This document shows, piece after piece, positions 8,025 to 16,728 of a stretch of DNA of 61,769 nt. Under the pieces are notes generated by a model, which saw only the letters and a program-made list of their open reading frames with translations, was not told the origin of the DNA and ran no database searches. Source of the DNA: an uncultured Christensenella sp. (GTDB lineage Bacteria; Bacillota; Clostridia; Christensenellales; UBA1242); contig CASFHD010000004.1 of NCBI GenBank assembly GCA_949294455.1, positions 1 through 61,769 of the forward strand, given 5' to 3'. The position numbers and the translations under genes were made by a program. Position 1 is the stretch's first letter. Each line of letters begins with the position of its first letter.

Positions 8025-8050
8025 AAAAACAACCAGTCCGGTTGTTTTTT
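8025..8050 (-). terminator. Terminator of tRNA-Leu
   Basis: CAACC (8030-8034) and GGTTG (8040-8044), extended by A/T pairs, flank a five-base loop. On the minus strand it follows the CCA end of the tRNA directly and ends in a T run. Confidence 0.8.
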
Positions 8051-8051
8051 T

Positions 8052-8133
8052 TGGTGCGAGTGATGGGACTTGAACCCATACTCTTTCGAACACGCCCCTT
8101 AAACGTGCGCGTCTGCCATTCCGCCACACTCGC
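8052..8133 (-). tRNA. tRNA-Leu, anticodon AAG
   Basis: Class II tRNA with encoded CCA. The acceptor stem GCGAGTG/CACTCGC is perfect. The D region GCGGAATGGCAGACGC is typical of tRNA-Leu. The anticodon stem CACGT/GCGTG flanks the loop TTAAGGG, giving anticodon AAG (complement at 8098-8100) with G37. The variable arm is 11 bases and the T-arm is ATGGG-TTCAAGT-CCCAT. Aligning by the D-arm to ordinary Leu tRNAs gives the same register, so UAA is not an alternative. A34 would need conversion to inosine by TadA to read CUU/CUC/CUA. Confidence 0.93.
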
Positions 8134-8547
8134 ATATTAAATTTCAATGTAGTTTAACGCCTTACTGGGCGGGGCGTGTTACACACTTTTTAAAAATTTA
8201 AATACTAATCTGTAGTATATTTTAATTTAATTATTTTAAATTTTTAAAACGGGGCTTACGCTACACGACTACCTCTTTTCATAAAATGATCTTAAAAATT
8301 ATATTATTCTGTGTTTTTGTATTTTATAATTTTTTGTTTTTATTATTTTATCAGTTTTGATACATCATATTTTTTAAAATATCTTCTTGTATCTTATTCT
8401 CTCACATTATATAACATCTTTTTTTATATGTCAATAAAATGTTTTGCTTTAGTATTTTATGTGTTTTTTGTTTTTCTGACAAATTATAAATTATAACAAA
8501 TCTTTTAATCGCGTGTCAAATGATTTTTGTAACTTTTTAAAAAAATA
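8134..8547. other. Intergenic region with two G+C-rich islands around an AT inverted repeat
   Basis: No credible gene. Two short G/C-rich patches (about 8159-8184 and 8249-8275) stand out. Both contain a GGGGC...ACAC pattern on the plus strand. They flank an AT-rich inverted repeat (TTTTTAAAAATTTAAA near 8189 and its complement near 8240). The inner patch also holds ACGCC/GGCGT able to form a hairpin just upstream of tRNA-Leu. It could be tRNA promoter or leader structure, a small RNA, or a remnant. Confidence 0.35.
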
Positions 8548-8575
8548 TTGACAATTTGTAAATTTGTGTTACAAT
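8548..8575 (+). promoter_or_regulatory. Promoter with extended -10, leaderless arrangement
   Basis: TTGACA (8548-8553), 16 bases, TACAAT (8570-8575) preceded by TGT (extended -10). The first ATG is only ten bases past the -10 box and has no Shine-Dalgarno. Confidence 0.75.
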
Positions 8576-8585
8576 TTTGTCGAAA

Positions 8586-9476
8586 ATGAGTATGTCTAAG
8601 GGAATTAAAACTATTATTAATATTATAGTTTCTACAGTTTTACTAATATTCTGTATATATTTTTTAGTTTTGTTTAATCCTGACAAAGATATGGTTGTTT
8701 ATGCAGATAGCATTAAAATGTGTAAAAATAGTTTTACTATGTATGCGGGCGATTGTTTAGAAATTACTAAAGATGATTTTTTAATAACTCCTTCAGATTA
8801 TTCTGCAACTAGCAGTTTCAAGTGTGATGACAACAACGTTAAAATTTATAAAAACTTAATATATTCTGATGTCGTTGGTGATTATAATATCTCTGTTATT
8901 GCAAAATCTAGTTCAAAAAATTATATATCTGATAGTTTTACATTAAACGTTATAGATAAAGATGTTTCAGATGATTCAGATGATGTTATTTTTACTATAT
9001 CAAATATTTGTGTTAACTTAGGTCAAACTATTGATATTTCCAATTATATATCTAATGACATCAACATTGATGAAATATTTTTTAACACTTATGACAATTT
9101 ATTTTTATACGAGTTTGATTTAACTGCTTTTAAGGTTGGAAGTTTTAAACTTGAGGCAAGTATTTTAGTCGATAACAAGCTTGTATCTGATTCTATGATT
9201 ATTAAAGTTGAAACAAATGATTTGGCTCCTGTTATTTTTGATAGCAATTTTATGGAAATTAATTATGATGATAAGTTTTCATTGATTAAATACACTTTGA
9301 ATGATCTTGATTATCATAATCTTAGGGCTTATGTTTCTATGGAAGGTATTATTGAAATAGTTGAAATTGATTTTAATTGTGTTTATGTTAAAAAGTTAAA
9401 TCTTGGCGAAGTAGTTTTAACTATTTATGATAGAATAAGTAAATTCTCAACTAGTGTAGTTCTTAAAATTGTTTAA
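8586..9476 (+). CDS. Membrane-anchored exported protein with Ig-like repeats
   Basis: About 296 residues. A single hydrophobic segment (residues ~10-30) without a lipobox cysteine acts as an uncleaved anchor or signal. The rest is Asp/Ser/Asn-rich and beta-strand-rich. It reads as two or three Ig-like/BIG-type modules (FTMYAGDCLEITKDDFLITP, then ICVNLGQTIDISNYIS, then MEINYDDKFSLIKYTL). It probably faces outside the cell. ATGs at 8586 and 8592 are both possible. There is no ribosome binding site and the -10 box ends at 8575, so a leaderless mRNA is likely. Function unknown. Confidence 0.7.
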   Translation: MSMSKGIKTIINIIVSTVLLIFCIYFLVLFNPDKDMVVYADSIKMCKNSFTMYAGDCLEITKDDFLITPSDYSATSSFKCDDNNVKIYKNLIYSDVVGDYNISVIAKSSSKNYISDSFTLNVIDKDVSDDSDDVIFTISNICVNLGQTIDISNYISNDINIDEIFFNTYDNLFLYEFDLTAFKVGSFKLEASILVDNKLVSDSMIIKVETNDLAPVIFDSNFMEINYDDKFSLIKYTLNDLDYHNLRAYVSMEGIIEIVEIDFNCVYVKKLNLGEVVLTIYDRISKFSTSVVLKIV

Positions 9477-9493
9477 TTTATCTAAGTACTAGT

Positions 9494-9522
9494 TTGACAT
9501 AATATTTTTCAATGTGTATAAT
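9494..9522 (+). promoter_or_regulatory. Consensus promoter for the PHP-whiA operon
   Basis: TTGACA (9494-9499), 17 bases, TATAAT (9517-9522): a perfect match in both boxes. The leader is about 48 bases and ends in AAAGGAG before the ATG at 9578. Confidence 0.9.
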
Positions 9523-9577
9523 ATATAGTATATTATTTTTAAATTTTTTTTGTTTTATTTTTTAATAAAGGAGTATT

Positions 9578-10351
9578 ATGGCATTATTTGGCGATTATCA
9601 TACACATACACCCTATAGTCACGGGAAGGGAACCATCGCTGAGAATGTTCAATCGGCTATAAATAAAGGGTTAAGACAGGTTGCAATAACAGACCACGGT
9701 TTTTCTCACGCTTTATATGCTATGAAGCGAGAGGATATCGTTTCAATGCGAAAAGAAATTGAAGAAGCTGAAGATAGAGCTCCTATTGATGTGTTATTAG
9801 GTGTTGAGGCAAATTTAATTTCTTATGATGGAGACGTTGACATTTTACCTGAAGATTATGATAAATTGGATATTATTTTATGTGGATATCATCAATTTGC
9901 AAAACCTAAGAAAAAAATCGGTTGGTTATCATTTAATGTTAAAAATTTAATTTGTAATAAAATTCATTTTAATACAAAAAGGCAAATAAAGAAAAATACA
10001 AATGCATTTGTTCAAGCTATGCGAAAGTATGATATTGATGTTATTACTCATTTAGGTAGGGGGCTAAAAGTTGATGTTAGAACAGTTGCTAGAGTTGCCA
10101 AAGAAACAAATACATATATTGAATTAAATAGTAAAAACCTTGGATTGTCAGAAAAAGATATAAAAATTTGTATGGAAGAAGGTGTTAAATTTATTATTGA
10201 TTCTGATGCACATACTGCAGAAAGAGTGGGAGAGTGTTCTTTGGGATTAAAAATGATGATTAAATTAAAAATCCCAGAAGAAATGATTGTTAACTATAAT
10301 AAAGTTCCAACATTTAAAAAAGAAAGGAGAAAAGCAAAATTAAATGCTTAA
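9578..10351 (+). CDS. PHP-domain phosphoesterase
   Basis: 257 residues, a stand-alone PHP domain. The metal-binding motifs are complete: DYHTHT at residues ~6-11, ITDHG, GVEAN, ITHLGR, and DSDAH near residue 210. Family members are trinuclear-metal phosphoesterases; the substrate here is not evident. It overlaps the next gene, whiA, by eight bases, so they are translationally coupled. In clostridia a PHP gene of this kind sits between murB and rapZ-yvcK-whiA; here rapZ and yvcK are absent from the junction. Confidence 0.88.
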   Translation: MALFGDYHTHTPYSHGKGTIAENVQSAINKGLRQVAITDHGFSHALYAMKREDIVSMRKEIEEAEDRAPIDVLLGVEANLISYDGDVDILPEDYDKLDIILCGYHQFAKPKKKIGWLSFNVKNLICNKIHFNTKRQIKKNTNAFVQAMRKYDIDVITHLGRGLKVDVRTVARVAKETNTYIELNSKNLGLSEKDIKICMEEGVKFIIDSDAHTAERVGECSLGLKMMIKLKIPEEMIVNYNKVPTFKKERRKAKLNA

Positions 10352-11219
10352 AACGGTCTTTGATTATATTTTGGATTCTATAAAAGAGACTAATTGTTGT
10401 GCTTATAGTTTTATTCATACAGTATTGTTTAACTCTGCTAAAATTGACGGAAACGATTTGAGACTTGTAAATTTGAAGCCTTTATTTTTAAAATTTAAAA
10501 AAGTTATAGAGAATTTTTTGCCTAATATATTTATAATTTTAGAAAATGAAGATATTGTTATTAAAAATATAAATTTTCATTTGCTCAACAATGAATTCAA
10601 TTTGGAAAATGATAAACTGCCTTCTAGTTCGTTGGGAAATGATTGTTGTTTAATTACTCAAATCAAAACTAATCTTTTATTAAATGGAGATTTAATTTAC
10701 AATGACAAGTTTGAAGAAAATTCTAAAGGTTATTTATTGGAATTTTATTTTAAAACTGAAGATAAAAGATTAAATTTTGAAAATATTTTATCGAAAATAA
10801 ATATTTATCTTAAAAAGAGAGAAAGATTTGGACTGTTTTATTTGTATTCAAGTGGTGCTGAAGACATATATGATATTTTAGTGAAAATTGGACTATCGAA
10901 AATCGCTCTTGATATTGAAAATAATTTAATAATTAGACAAACCAAGAATGATACAAACAGAAAATTTAATTGTATGAAATCAAATATACAAAAAAGCGTT
11001 AATTCTAGCATCAAACAATTGGAAGCGATAGATACAATAAAGGATTTACCAGAATTTGAATTGTTAGATGAAGATAGCAAAGAAATTGCACTTTTAAGAC
11101 TTTCAAATCCTAATGCTACATTAAGGGAACTATGTCAATTGCATTCTAAAAAGATTTCACCAGCAGGTATCAAATATAAATTAGATAAAATTATTAATTT
11201 ATATAAAAATATTAAGTGA
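10344..11219 (+). CDS. whiA: WhiA-family DNA-binding regulator
   Basis: 291 residues, near the usual ~300-320. The C-terminal signature is diagnostic: KFNCMKSNIQKSVNSSIKQLEAID (compare N..NL.KTV.AA..Q...I), then DSKEIALLRLSNPNATLRELCQLHSKKISPAGIKYKLDKI (compare ELR..YP..SL.ELG......ISKSGVNHRL.KI), which is the WhiA helix-turn-helix. The N-terminal part, related to LAGLIDADG endonucleases, is very divergent. WhiA acts in division and chromosome segregation in Firmicutes and in sporulation in actinomycetes. It is co-transcribed with the PHP gene from a consensus promoter and ends at a long-stem terminator. Confidence 0.87.
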   Translation: MLKTVFDYILDSIKETNCCAYSFIHTVLFNSAKIDGNDLRLVNLKPLFLKFKKVIENFLPNIFIILENEDIVIKNINFHLLNNEFNLENDKLPSSSLGNDCCLITQIKTNLLLNGDLIYNDKFEENSKGYLLEFYFKTEDKRLNFENILSKINIYLKKRERFGLFYLYSSGAEDIYDILVKIGLSKIALDIENNLIIRQTKNDTNRKFNCMKSNIQKSVNSSIKQLEAIDTIKDLPEFELLDEDSKEIALLRLSNPNATLRELCQLHSKKISPAGIKYKLDKIINLYKNIK

Positions 11220-11393
11220 TTTTAAAAAATGAATAAAAAATATCAGATGTGTTTAAAAACGTAAAAAGTTAAAATATTCCTTATAGAGTTTGATTTTTAA
11301 AAATTTAATTTATTATATTTATAAATTTTAACTATCAAAATTTAAAACTATATTAAACTCATTGAATCAAATGTATAAATTAATGCAACTATA

Positions 11394-11443
11394 AATATTA
11401 TCTATTAATGATTTGTCTGTTTAAGAATAGATAATATTTTTTT
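11394..11443 (+). terminator. Terminator of the PHP-whiA operon
   Basis: A 13-bp perfect stem, AATATTATCTATT (11394-11406) with AATAGATAATATT (11426-11438), a 19-base loop, and a T run. It lies ~175 bases beyond the whiA stop, in an AT-rich spacer with no gene. Confidence 0.75.
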
Positions 11444-11486
11444 ATGTAAACTATGATATAATTTATGCTTTAATTTTAACTTTAAC

Positions 11487-11515
11487 TTGACAATATTAGA
11501 CAATTTAAATATAAT
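11487..11515 (+). promoter_or_regulatory. Consensus promoter of dnaE
   Basis: TTGACA (11487-11492), 17 bases, TATAAT (11510-11515). AAAGGTG then precedes the ATG at 11533; the leader is about ten bases. Confidence 0.88.
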
Positions 11516-11532
11516 AACCTAAAGGTGAAATT

Positions 11533-14500
11533 ATGAGTTTTGTTCATTTGCACGTGCATACTGAATATAGTCTTTTGGATGGTGCAGCAAGGATAGATAA
11601 ATTAGTAAAAAAGTGTAAAGATTGTAATATGCCTGCAGTGGCAATTACTGACCACGGCAATATGTATGGTGCAATCACTTTTTATGATGAATGTGTTGCA
11701 AATGGAATAAAAGCTATAATAGGTTGTGAGTTTTATACAACAAAAGATTTAACTGAAAAAGTAGGAAAACAAAAATTAAATCATTTAATTTTGCTTGCAA
11801 AAAATGAACAAGGGTATAAAAATCTTTGTAAACTTAATTCTATTGCATTTAAAGATGGGTATTATTATAAACCCAGAATAGATAGAAAGACTCTTGAAAA
11901 ATATCACGAAGGTTTGATTTGTTTATCGGCTTGCGTGGCAGGTGAATTGCCACAATTGATTTTATCAAATGAATTAGACAAAGCGGAAGAGTTGGTGAAG
12001 TGGTTTAAAAATCTTTTTCAAGATGATTATTATTTAGAACTTCAAAATCATCATTTGGAAGAACAATTAATTGTGAATGAAAAATTAAGAGAATATTCAA
12101 AAAAATATAATATCAAAACGGTTGCTACTAATGACTGCCATTATATTGAAAGAGAAGATTCTCAGGCGCAAGATGTATTGATGTGTGTGCAAATGCAAAA
12201 GACTATTGATGACCCTGATAGGTTAAAATTTCCAAATGACGAGTTTTATTTTAAAACAAGGGAAGAAATGGAACAAGTTTTCCCTAATGATATTGAAGCG
12301 CTTGATACAACTTTAGAAATCGCTGATAAGTGTAATGTTAAATTTGAATATGGACATTATCTTTATCCTAAATACCAACCGCCAGAAGGTTATACACCAG
12401 CAGAATATTTAAGGAAACTAGCAATGGACGGGATTAAGAAAAAATACAAAGAACTAACAAAAACCGTTCTTGATAGATTTGAAATGGAATTTGGAGTAAT
12501 TCAAAAGCAAGGGTATATTGAATATTTCTTAATAGTTTGGGATTATATCAACGCCGCCAGAGAAATGGGAATTTCAGTAGGGCCAGGTAGAGGTTCAGGT
12601 GCTGGTTCCATTGTGGCTTATGCGATAGGTATTACAAATATTGATCCTTTAAAATACGATTTGTTCTTTGAAAGGTTTTTGAACACTGAAAGAGTGTCGG
12701 CGCCAGATTTTGATGTTGATTTTGAAGATAGTAGAAGACAAGAAGTTATTGAATATGTTAAACGAAAATATGGTGAAGACAGAGTTGTAAAAATTGTAAC
12801 TTTTGGAACAATGGCGGCTAAAAATGCTATAAAAGATGTAGGTAGAGTCTTAAGAGTACCTTATTCAGTTCTTGATAATGTTACGAAATTAATTCCAACA
12901 CTAAAAAAACCTGTTTTGCCTAAAGTTTTTGGTTTTTATCAACCTAAAGAAGGTTCAAAAGATTTTGGTAAAGATTTTAAAGTACCAGAACTTGTGGAAA
13001 TGTACAATACAAATCCTGATATTAAAAGGGTAATTGATATTGCAATGAAAATTGAAGATAGCCCTAGACAGTGTTCAACTCACGCTTGTGGTGTCGTTAT
13101 TGGGGCTGATGTACTAGATAAATATATTCCACTTTCTAGAAATGGCGAAGATATTACAACTCAATACAATATGGTACAAATTGAACATTTAGGTCATTTA
13201 AAAATGGACTTTTTGGGACTGAGAAACTTAACCGATATTAAGGAATGTATAAAGTATGTAAAAGAAAATCATAATGTTGACATAGATTTTGACAACAATA
13301 CTTATGATGACCCAAATGTATATAAATTAATTTCGTCAGGGGATACTAAAGGAATATTCCAAATTGAAAGTGCTGGCTTTCAAAAATTTATGAAAGAACT
13401 GCAACCAACTCTTTTGGAAGATATTATAGCCGCTGTGTCGCTTTATAGACCTGGTCCAATGGATTCAATTCCAAGATATGTTCACAACAAACATCACCCT
13501 GAAGATACTAAATATGACCACCCTCTTTTAGAGCCTATATTAAATGTTACTTATGGCTGTATCGTTTATCAAGAACAAGTTATGAAAATTGTTCAAGATT
13601 TAGCGGGATATACTCTAGGTCAAGCGGATAATGTTCGTCGTATGATGGGTAAGAAAAAAATTGATGCAATGCAAAAAGAAAAACAAGTTTTTTTGTATGG
13701 TAAGCCCGAAACTGTTGATTCAAATGGAAAGATTAACCGCGCTATTGATGGTGCAATAAAAAGAGGCGTCAGTGAAGAAGTCGCAAGTAAAATTTGGGGA
13801 GAAATGGAAACATTTGCTTCATACGCCTTTAATAAATCTCACGCTGCAGCATATTCGTTGGTAACTTATCAAACTGCTTATCTAAAATGTTATTATTTGG
13901 TAGAATTTATAACTTCTATCTTAAACAACCGAATAACTAAAATTGATGAACTTACCAACTATATCGCTTATGCAAAGGAAAAGAAAATCGAAGTATTGCC
14001 ACCAGATATTAACAAATCAGTAACCTATTTTTCTACTGATGGAAAAAGCATTAGATTTGGTCTTGCTGGACTTAGAAATGTTGGTATTTCTGTGATAGAT
14101 GAATTAATTGAAGAACGAAATAAATACGGCGAATTTAAAGATTTTATGGATTTTGTAAATCGTGCAAATCCTATGGCTCTTAATAAGAGATGTCTTGAAA
14201 GTTTAATATTGTCAGGAGCGTTTGATTGCTTTGGAAAAACTAGAAGTTGTTTGATGGGGTGTTATCCTAAAGCTGTCGAAATGGCGTTGAGCAAAAAGAA
14301 AAATGAAAGCAGTGGACAATTCTCAATGTTTGGCAGTTTGATAAAAGAAGAAGATGTCAGTGGGTTTAGTTATCCAAATATTCCAGAATTTACACCTAGA
14401 GTAAAATTAGCATACGAAAAAGAAATTGCAGGAATTTATTTGTCAGGACACCCTTTAGATGATTACAGAAATGCGATGAAAGATTTTACTTTAACCTCAA

Positions 14501-15111
14501 ATATGTTGTTGGTGGAAGAAGATGAGATTGAAGATCCGTATAATGAGCAACAAGATGGTTTAATTGTGGATTCAGGTTTTAAAAATGGAGATGCTGTAGT
14601 TTGTGGTGGTGCTATTAGTCAGATAAAATTACATTTATCAAAAAGTGGTAAACGAATGGCGTTTGGCGTGATAGAAGATTTATTCGGAAGTATTGAAGTG
14701 GTAGCATTTCCAAATGTTTATGAAAAATATAAAGATTTATTAGTCCAGGATAATCTTGTAAAAATAAAAGGAAAATATTCTGTCAGAGTTGGTCAAAAAC
14801 CTAGCGTTATGATTGATAGTGTACAATTGTTAGATGGAAGTGGCGAAGATGAACAACAAAGTCTTGAAGAAAAAATTGTGTTAAAACCTGTTAAACAAAA
14901 AAAGTTATGTATGAAGTATGATCTTACTGATATTAATTTGCATAATGCTGTAAAAAATATATTAAAAACTTATGAAGGTTTTAGCGAGGTGTATGTTAAA
15001 AATACAAGCGATAATAAAAGTTATAAGTTGAATTTAACTATTGAACCTAGAGAGGCATTGTTGTATGAATTGGAAACAGTATTAGATAAAGGAAACGCTG
15101 TATATTTTTAA
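11533..15111 (+). CDS. dnaE: DNA polymerase III subunit alpha (DnaE)
   Basis: 1192 residues, typical of DnaE rather than PolC. Order: PHP domain (VHLHVHTEYSLLDGA at the start, ITDHGN, GCEFY, ATNDCHY), then the C-family polymerase core (GPGRGSGAGSIVAYAIG), with catalytic aspartates in APDFDVDF (D392, D394) and KMDFLGL (D559). Helix-hairpin-helix repeats follow (GISVIDELIEERNKYGEF, then NKRCLESLILSGAFD), then an OB domain (AVVCGGAISQIKLHLSKSGKRMAFGVIEDLFGSIEVVAFP). It synthesises or extends DNA at the replication fork; in Firmicutes with PolC it extends primers. Single-gene transcript with its own promoter and terminator. Confidence 0.96.
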   Translation: MSFVHLHVHTEYSLLDGAARIDKLVKKCKDCNMPAVAITDHGNMYGAITFYDECVANGIKAIIGCEFYTTKDLTEKVGKQKLNHLILLAKNEQGYKNLCKLNSIAFKDGYYYKPRIDRKTLEKYHEGLICLSACVAGELPQLILSNELDKAEELVKWFKNLFQDDYYLELQNHHLEEQLIVNEKLREYSKKYNIKTVATNDCHYIEREDSQAQDVLMCVQMQKTIDDPDRLKFPNDEFYFKTREEMEQVFPNDIEALDTTLEIADKCNVKFEYGHYLYPKYQPPEGYTPAEYLRKLAMDGIKKKYKELTKTVLDRFEMEFGVIQKQGYIEYFLIVWDYINAAREMGISVGPGRGSGAGSIVAYAIGITNIDPLKYDLFFERFLNTERVSAPDFDVDFEDSRRQEVIEYVKRKYGEDRVVKIVTFGTMAAKNAIKDVGRVLRVPYSVLDNVTKLIPTLKKPVLPKVFGFYQPKEGSKDFGKDFKVPELVEMYNTNPDIKRVIDIAMKIEDSPRQCSTHACGVVIGADVLDKYIPLSRNGEDITTQYNMVQIEHLGHLKMDFLGLRNLTDIKECIKYVKENHNVDIDFDNNTYDDPNVYKLISSGDTKGIFQIESAGFQKFMKELQPTLLEDIIAAVSLYRPGPMDSIPRYVHNKHHPEDTKYDHPLLEPILNVTYGCIVYQEQVMKIVQDLAGYTLGQADNVRRMMGKKKIDAMQKEKQVFLYGKPETVDSNGKINRAIDGAIKRGVSEEVASKIWGEMETFASYAFNKSHAAAYSLVTYQTAYLKCYYLVEFITSILNNRITKIDELTNYIAYAKEKKIEVLPPDINKSVTYFSTDGKSIRFGLAGLRNVGISVIDELIEERNKYGEFKDFMDFVNRANPMALNKRCLESLILSGAFDCFGKTRSCLMGCYPKAVEMALSKKKNESSGQFSMFGSLIKEEDVSGFSYPNIPEFTPRVKLAYEKEIAGIYLSGHPLDDYRNAMKDFTLTSNMLLVEEDEIEDPYNEQQDGLIVDSGFKNGDAVVCGGAISQIKLHLSKSGKRMAFGVIEDLFGSIEVVAFPNVYEKYKDLLVQDNLVKIKGKYSVRVGQKPSVMIDSVQLLDGSGEDEQQSLEEKIVLKPVKQKKLCMKYDLTDINLHNAVKNILKTYEGFSEVYVKNTSDNKSYKLNLTIEPREALLYELETVLDKGNAVYF

Positions 15112-15125
15112 AATTCTTAATATAT

Positions 15126-15176
15126 AATTAGAGCTATTTTTAAAATGTATATATTTTATTGCTCTAATTTTTTATT
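15126..15176 (+). terminator. Terminator of dnaE
   Basis: AATTAGAGC (15126-15134) pairs with GCTCTAATT (15161-15169), followed by T's. The next ~130 bases hold no gene. Confidence 0.75.
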
Positions 15177-15311
15177 TTATTAAACGAAAAAATTTTGCAA
15201 CATGGGTGGTTTAATCTTATAATGGAAAAAAAGTTTAAGTTTTGTTTTTTGCCATAAATAAATCTTTAATGTTTTATTGCTGAAAAGAACTTAATTTTTT
15301 ATTTACATAAT

Positions 15312-15348
15312 AAAAAAAGATAATGTATATTGAAATTACATTATCTTT
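15312..15348 (-). terminator. Terminator of the zinc-ribbon/TM2 gene
   Basis: A 12-bp perfect inverted repeat (AAAGATAATGTA / TACATTATCTTT). Read on the minus strand it lies downstream of the gene and ends in seven T's. Confidence 0.8.
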
Positions 15349-15404
15349 CTGCTTGATTTCTGTAAAGAAATGATTAATCTTACAAATTAATATTATAATA
15401 TTTA

Positions 15405-15752
15405 TTATTCCGACCATTTTTTTACTAATCTGCCATCATTATCTTTTGCAGAGCCAACAATAATCATAATCAAATCTACCAAAACCCAAATAGATGTTAC
15501 AAAAGCACCAATTATTGTTATTGTTAAAATAAGTTGTGTAATACCAACACTTTTTTTACCCAAATAAAAGTTGTGAATTCCTAGCCCACCAACAAAAAAA
15601 GCAAGTAGAAGGGCGACTAGTCGAGATTTTGGACTGATGTTTAATTCTATTTCATTTGGTATAGTGGTTTCTGTAGATTTTAAATTACAACCACAATGAC
15701 CGCAAAATGTTGCATCGTCAGCGACTTCTTGTCCACATTGTTTACAAAACAT
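15405..15752 (-). CDS. Zinc-ribbon plus TM2-domain membrane protein
   Basis: 115 residues. The N-terminal zinc ribbon has CKQCG at 3-7 and CGHCG at 17-21. It is followed by a TM2 domain: two helices with the signature AFFVGGLGIHNFYLGKK in the turn, then WVLVDLIMIIVG. Such proteins are common small membrane proteins of unclear function, perhaps assembling or sensing at the membrane. It starts at ATG after a purine-rich ribosome-binding site and has its own terminator. Confidence 0.88.
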   Translation of the reverse strand: MFCKQCGQEVADDATFCGHCGCNLKSTETTIPNEIELNISPKSRLVALLLAFFVGGLGIHNFYLGKKSVGITQLILTITIIGAFVTSIWVLVDLIMIIVGSAKDNDGRLVKKWSE

Positions 15753-15863
15753 ATTTTCCCCTTTTAAATATCATATTATCGATATGTATTAAATATAATC
15801 AAAATGACGAAATTTGTCAAATACATTAATATATTAATATATAATAAAAATAATTTATTTAAT

Positions 15864-16727
15864 TTAATAATCTAAAAATTCTATTTCAGGGTGTAATTCT
15901 AAGTTGTATTTTTTTTTAACTTTGTTTTGAATATATGAAATCAAGTTTTTGTAATCACTGCTTGTAGCATTGTTAAAATTTATTATAAAGTTAGAATGAA
16001 GATTTGAAATCATAGCGCCACCTATTTTGAATCCTTTTAAATTTAAGTTATCAATTAACTTGGCAGAATGGTAATTTTCGCCATTTAAAAATACACTACC
16101 TAAACTTTTTTCGTTTATTGGTTGTGTAGAACTTTTTAATTTTAAATACTTTTTTGTTAATTTTATTATATTTTCTTTTGATTTTTTAATTTTTTTAAAT
16201 TTTGCAGATATTATAAGGTAATTTTCATTTTTAAAAAGACTATTTCTATATTTAAATTGACATTTTTCTTTATTAAATATTTTTATTTTTTTATTATCTA
16301 TATCATAGACTTGAACACTTATTATGTTGTCGCTTATGTTGTGATTGAAACAGCTTAAATTATTTACTATCGCACCACCAACATTGGCTGGAATCGATAC
16401 AAAATATTCAAGTCCACCTAAATTTTGTTCTTTTAAAATTTGATTTACTTTTGATAATCTTGCCCCTGAATAAATTATAATATAATCATTTTTTACTATA
16501 ATATTTTCCTTTGTGAATTTGATAATGCTTCCATTAAATCCCTTGTCGTCAAATAATATATTAGAGGTATTCCCTATAATTTTGAATTTTGAATTTTTTT
16601 CGTATAATTCATTTAATTTTGATATAATATCTTTTATGCAGTTAGTGTAAAAATAAGTTTTGGCTTTTCCACCTATGCCTATTACTGAAATTTCATTTAA
16701 TGGAAAATCTTTATATTCTTTTATCAT
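15864..16727 (-). CDS. murB: UDP-N-acetylenolpyruvoylglucosamine reductase (MurB)
   Basis: 287 residues. It reduces the enolpyruvyl group of UDP-GlcNAc-enolpyruvate with NADPH and FAD in the second step of UDP-MurNAc synthesis, in the cytosol. Seen: the FAD loop GNTSNILF, GLEYFVSIPANVGGAIVNN, KYRNS, the proton-donor loop LGSVFLN with Ser at residue ~211, GAMISNLHSNFIIN, and LHPEIEFL with the late Glu. The sequence is diverged and Asn/Lys/Ile-rich, as expected for AT-rich DNA. The ATG at 16727 follows AAAAAGGAA and lies one base past the stop of the upstream gene, so translation is coupled. Confidence 0.93.
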   Translation of the reverse strand: MIKEYKDFPLNEISVIGIGGKAKTYFYTNCIKDIISKLNELYEKNSKFKIIGNTSNILFDDKGFNGSIIKFTKENIIVKNDYIIIYSGARLSKVNQILKEQNLGGLEYFVSIPANVGGAIVNNLSCFNHNISDNIISVQVYDIDNKKIKIFNKEKCQFKYRNSLFKNENYLIISAKFKKIKKSKENIIKLTKKYLKLKSSTQPINEKSLGSVFLNGENYHSAKLIDNLNLKGFKIGGAMISNLHSNFIINFNNATSSDYKNLISYIQNKVKKKYNLELHPEIEFLDY

Positions 16728-16728
16728 A

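Noticed and set aside
8311..8496. 61-codon open frame in the spacer before the exported-protein gene
   Set aside because: Phe/Tyr/Leu-rich translation of T-rich DNA with no ribosome-binding site; it looks like AT-rich spacer, not a gene.
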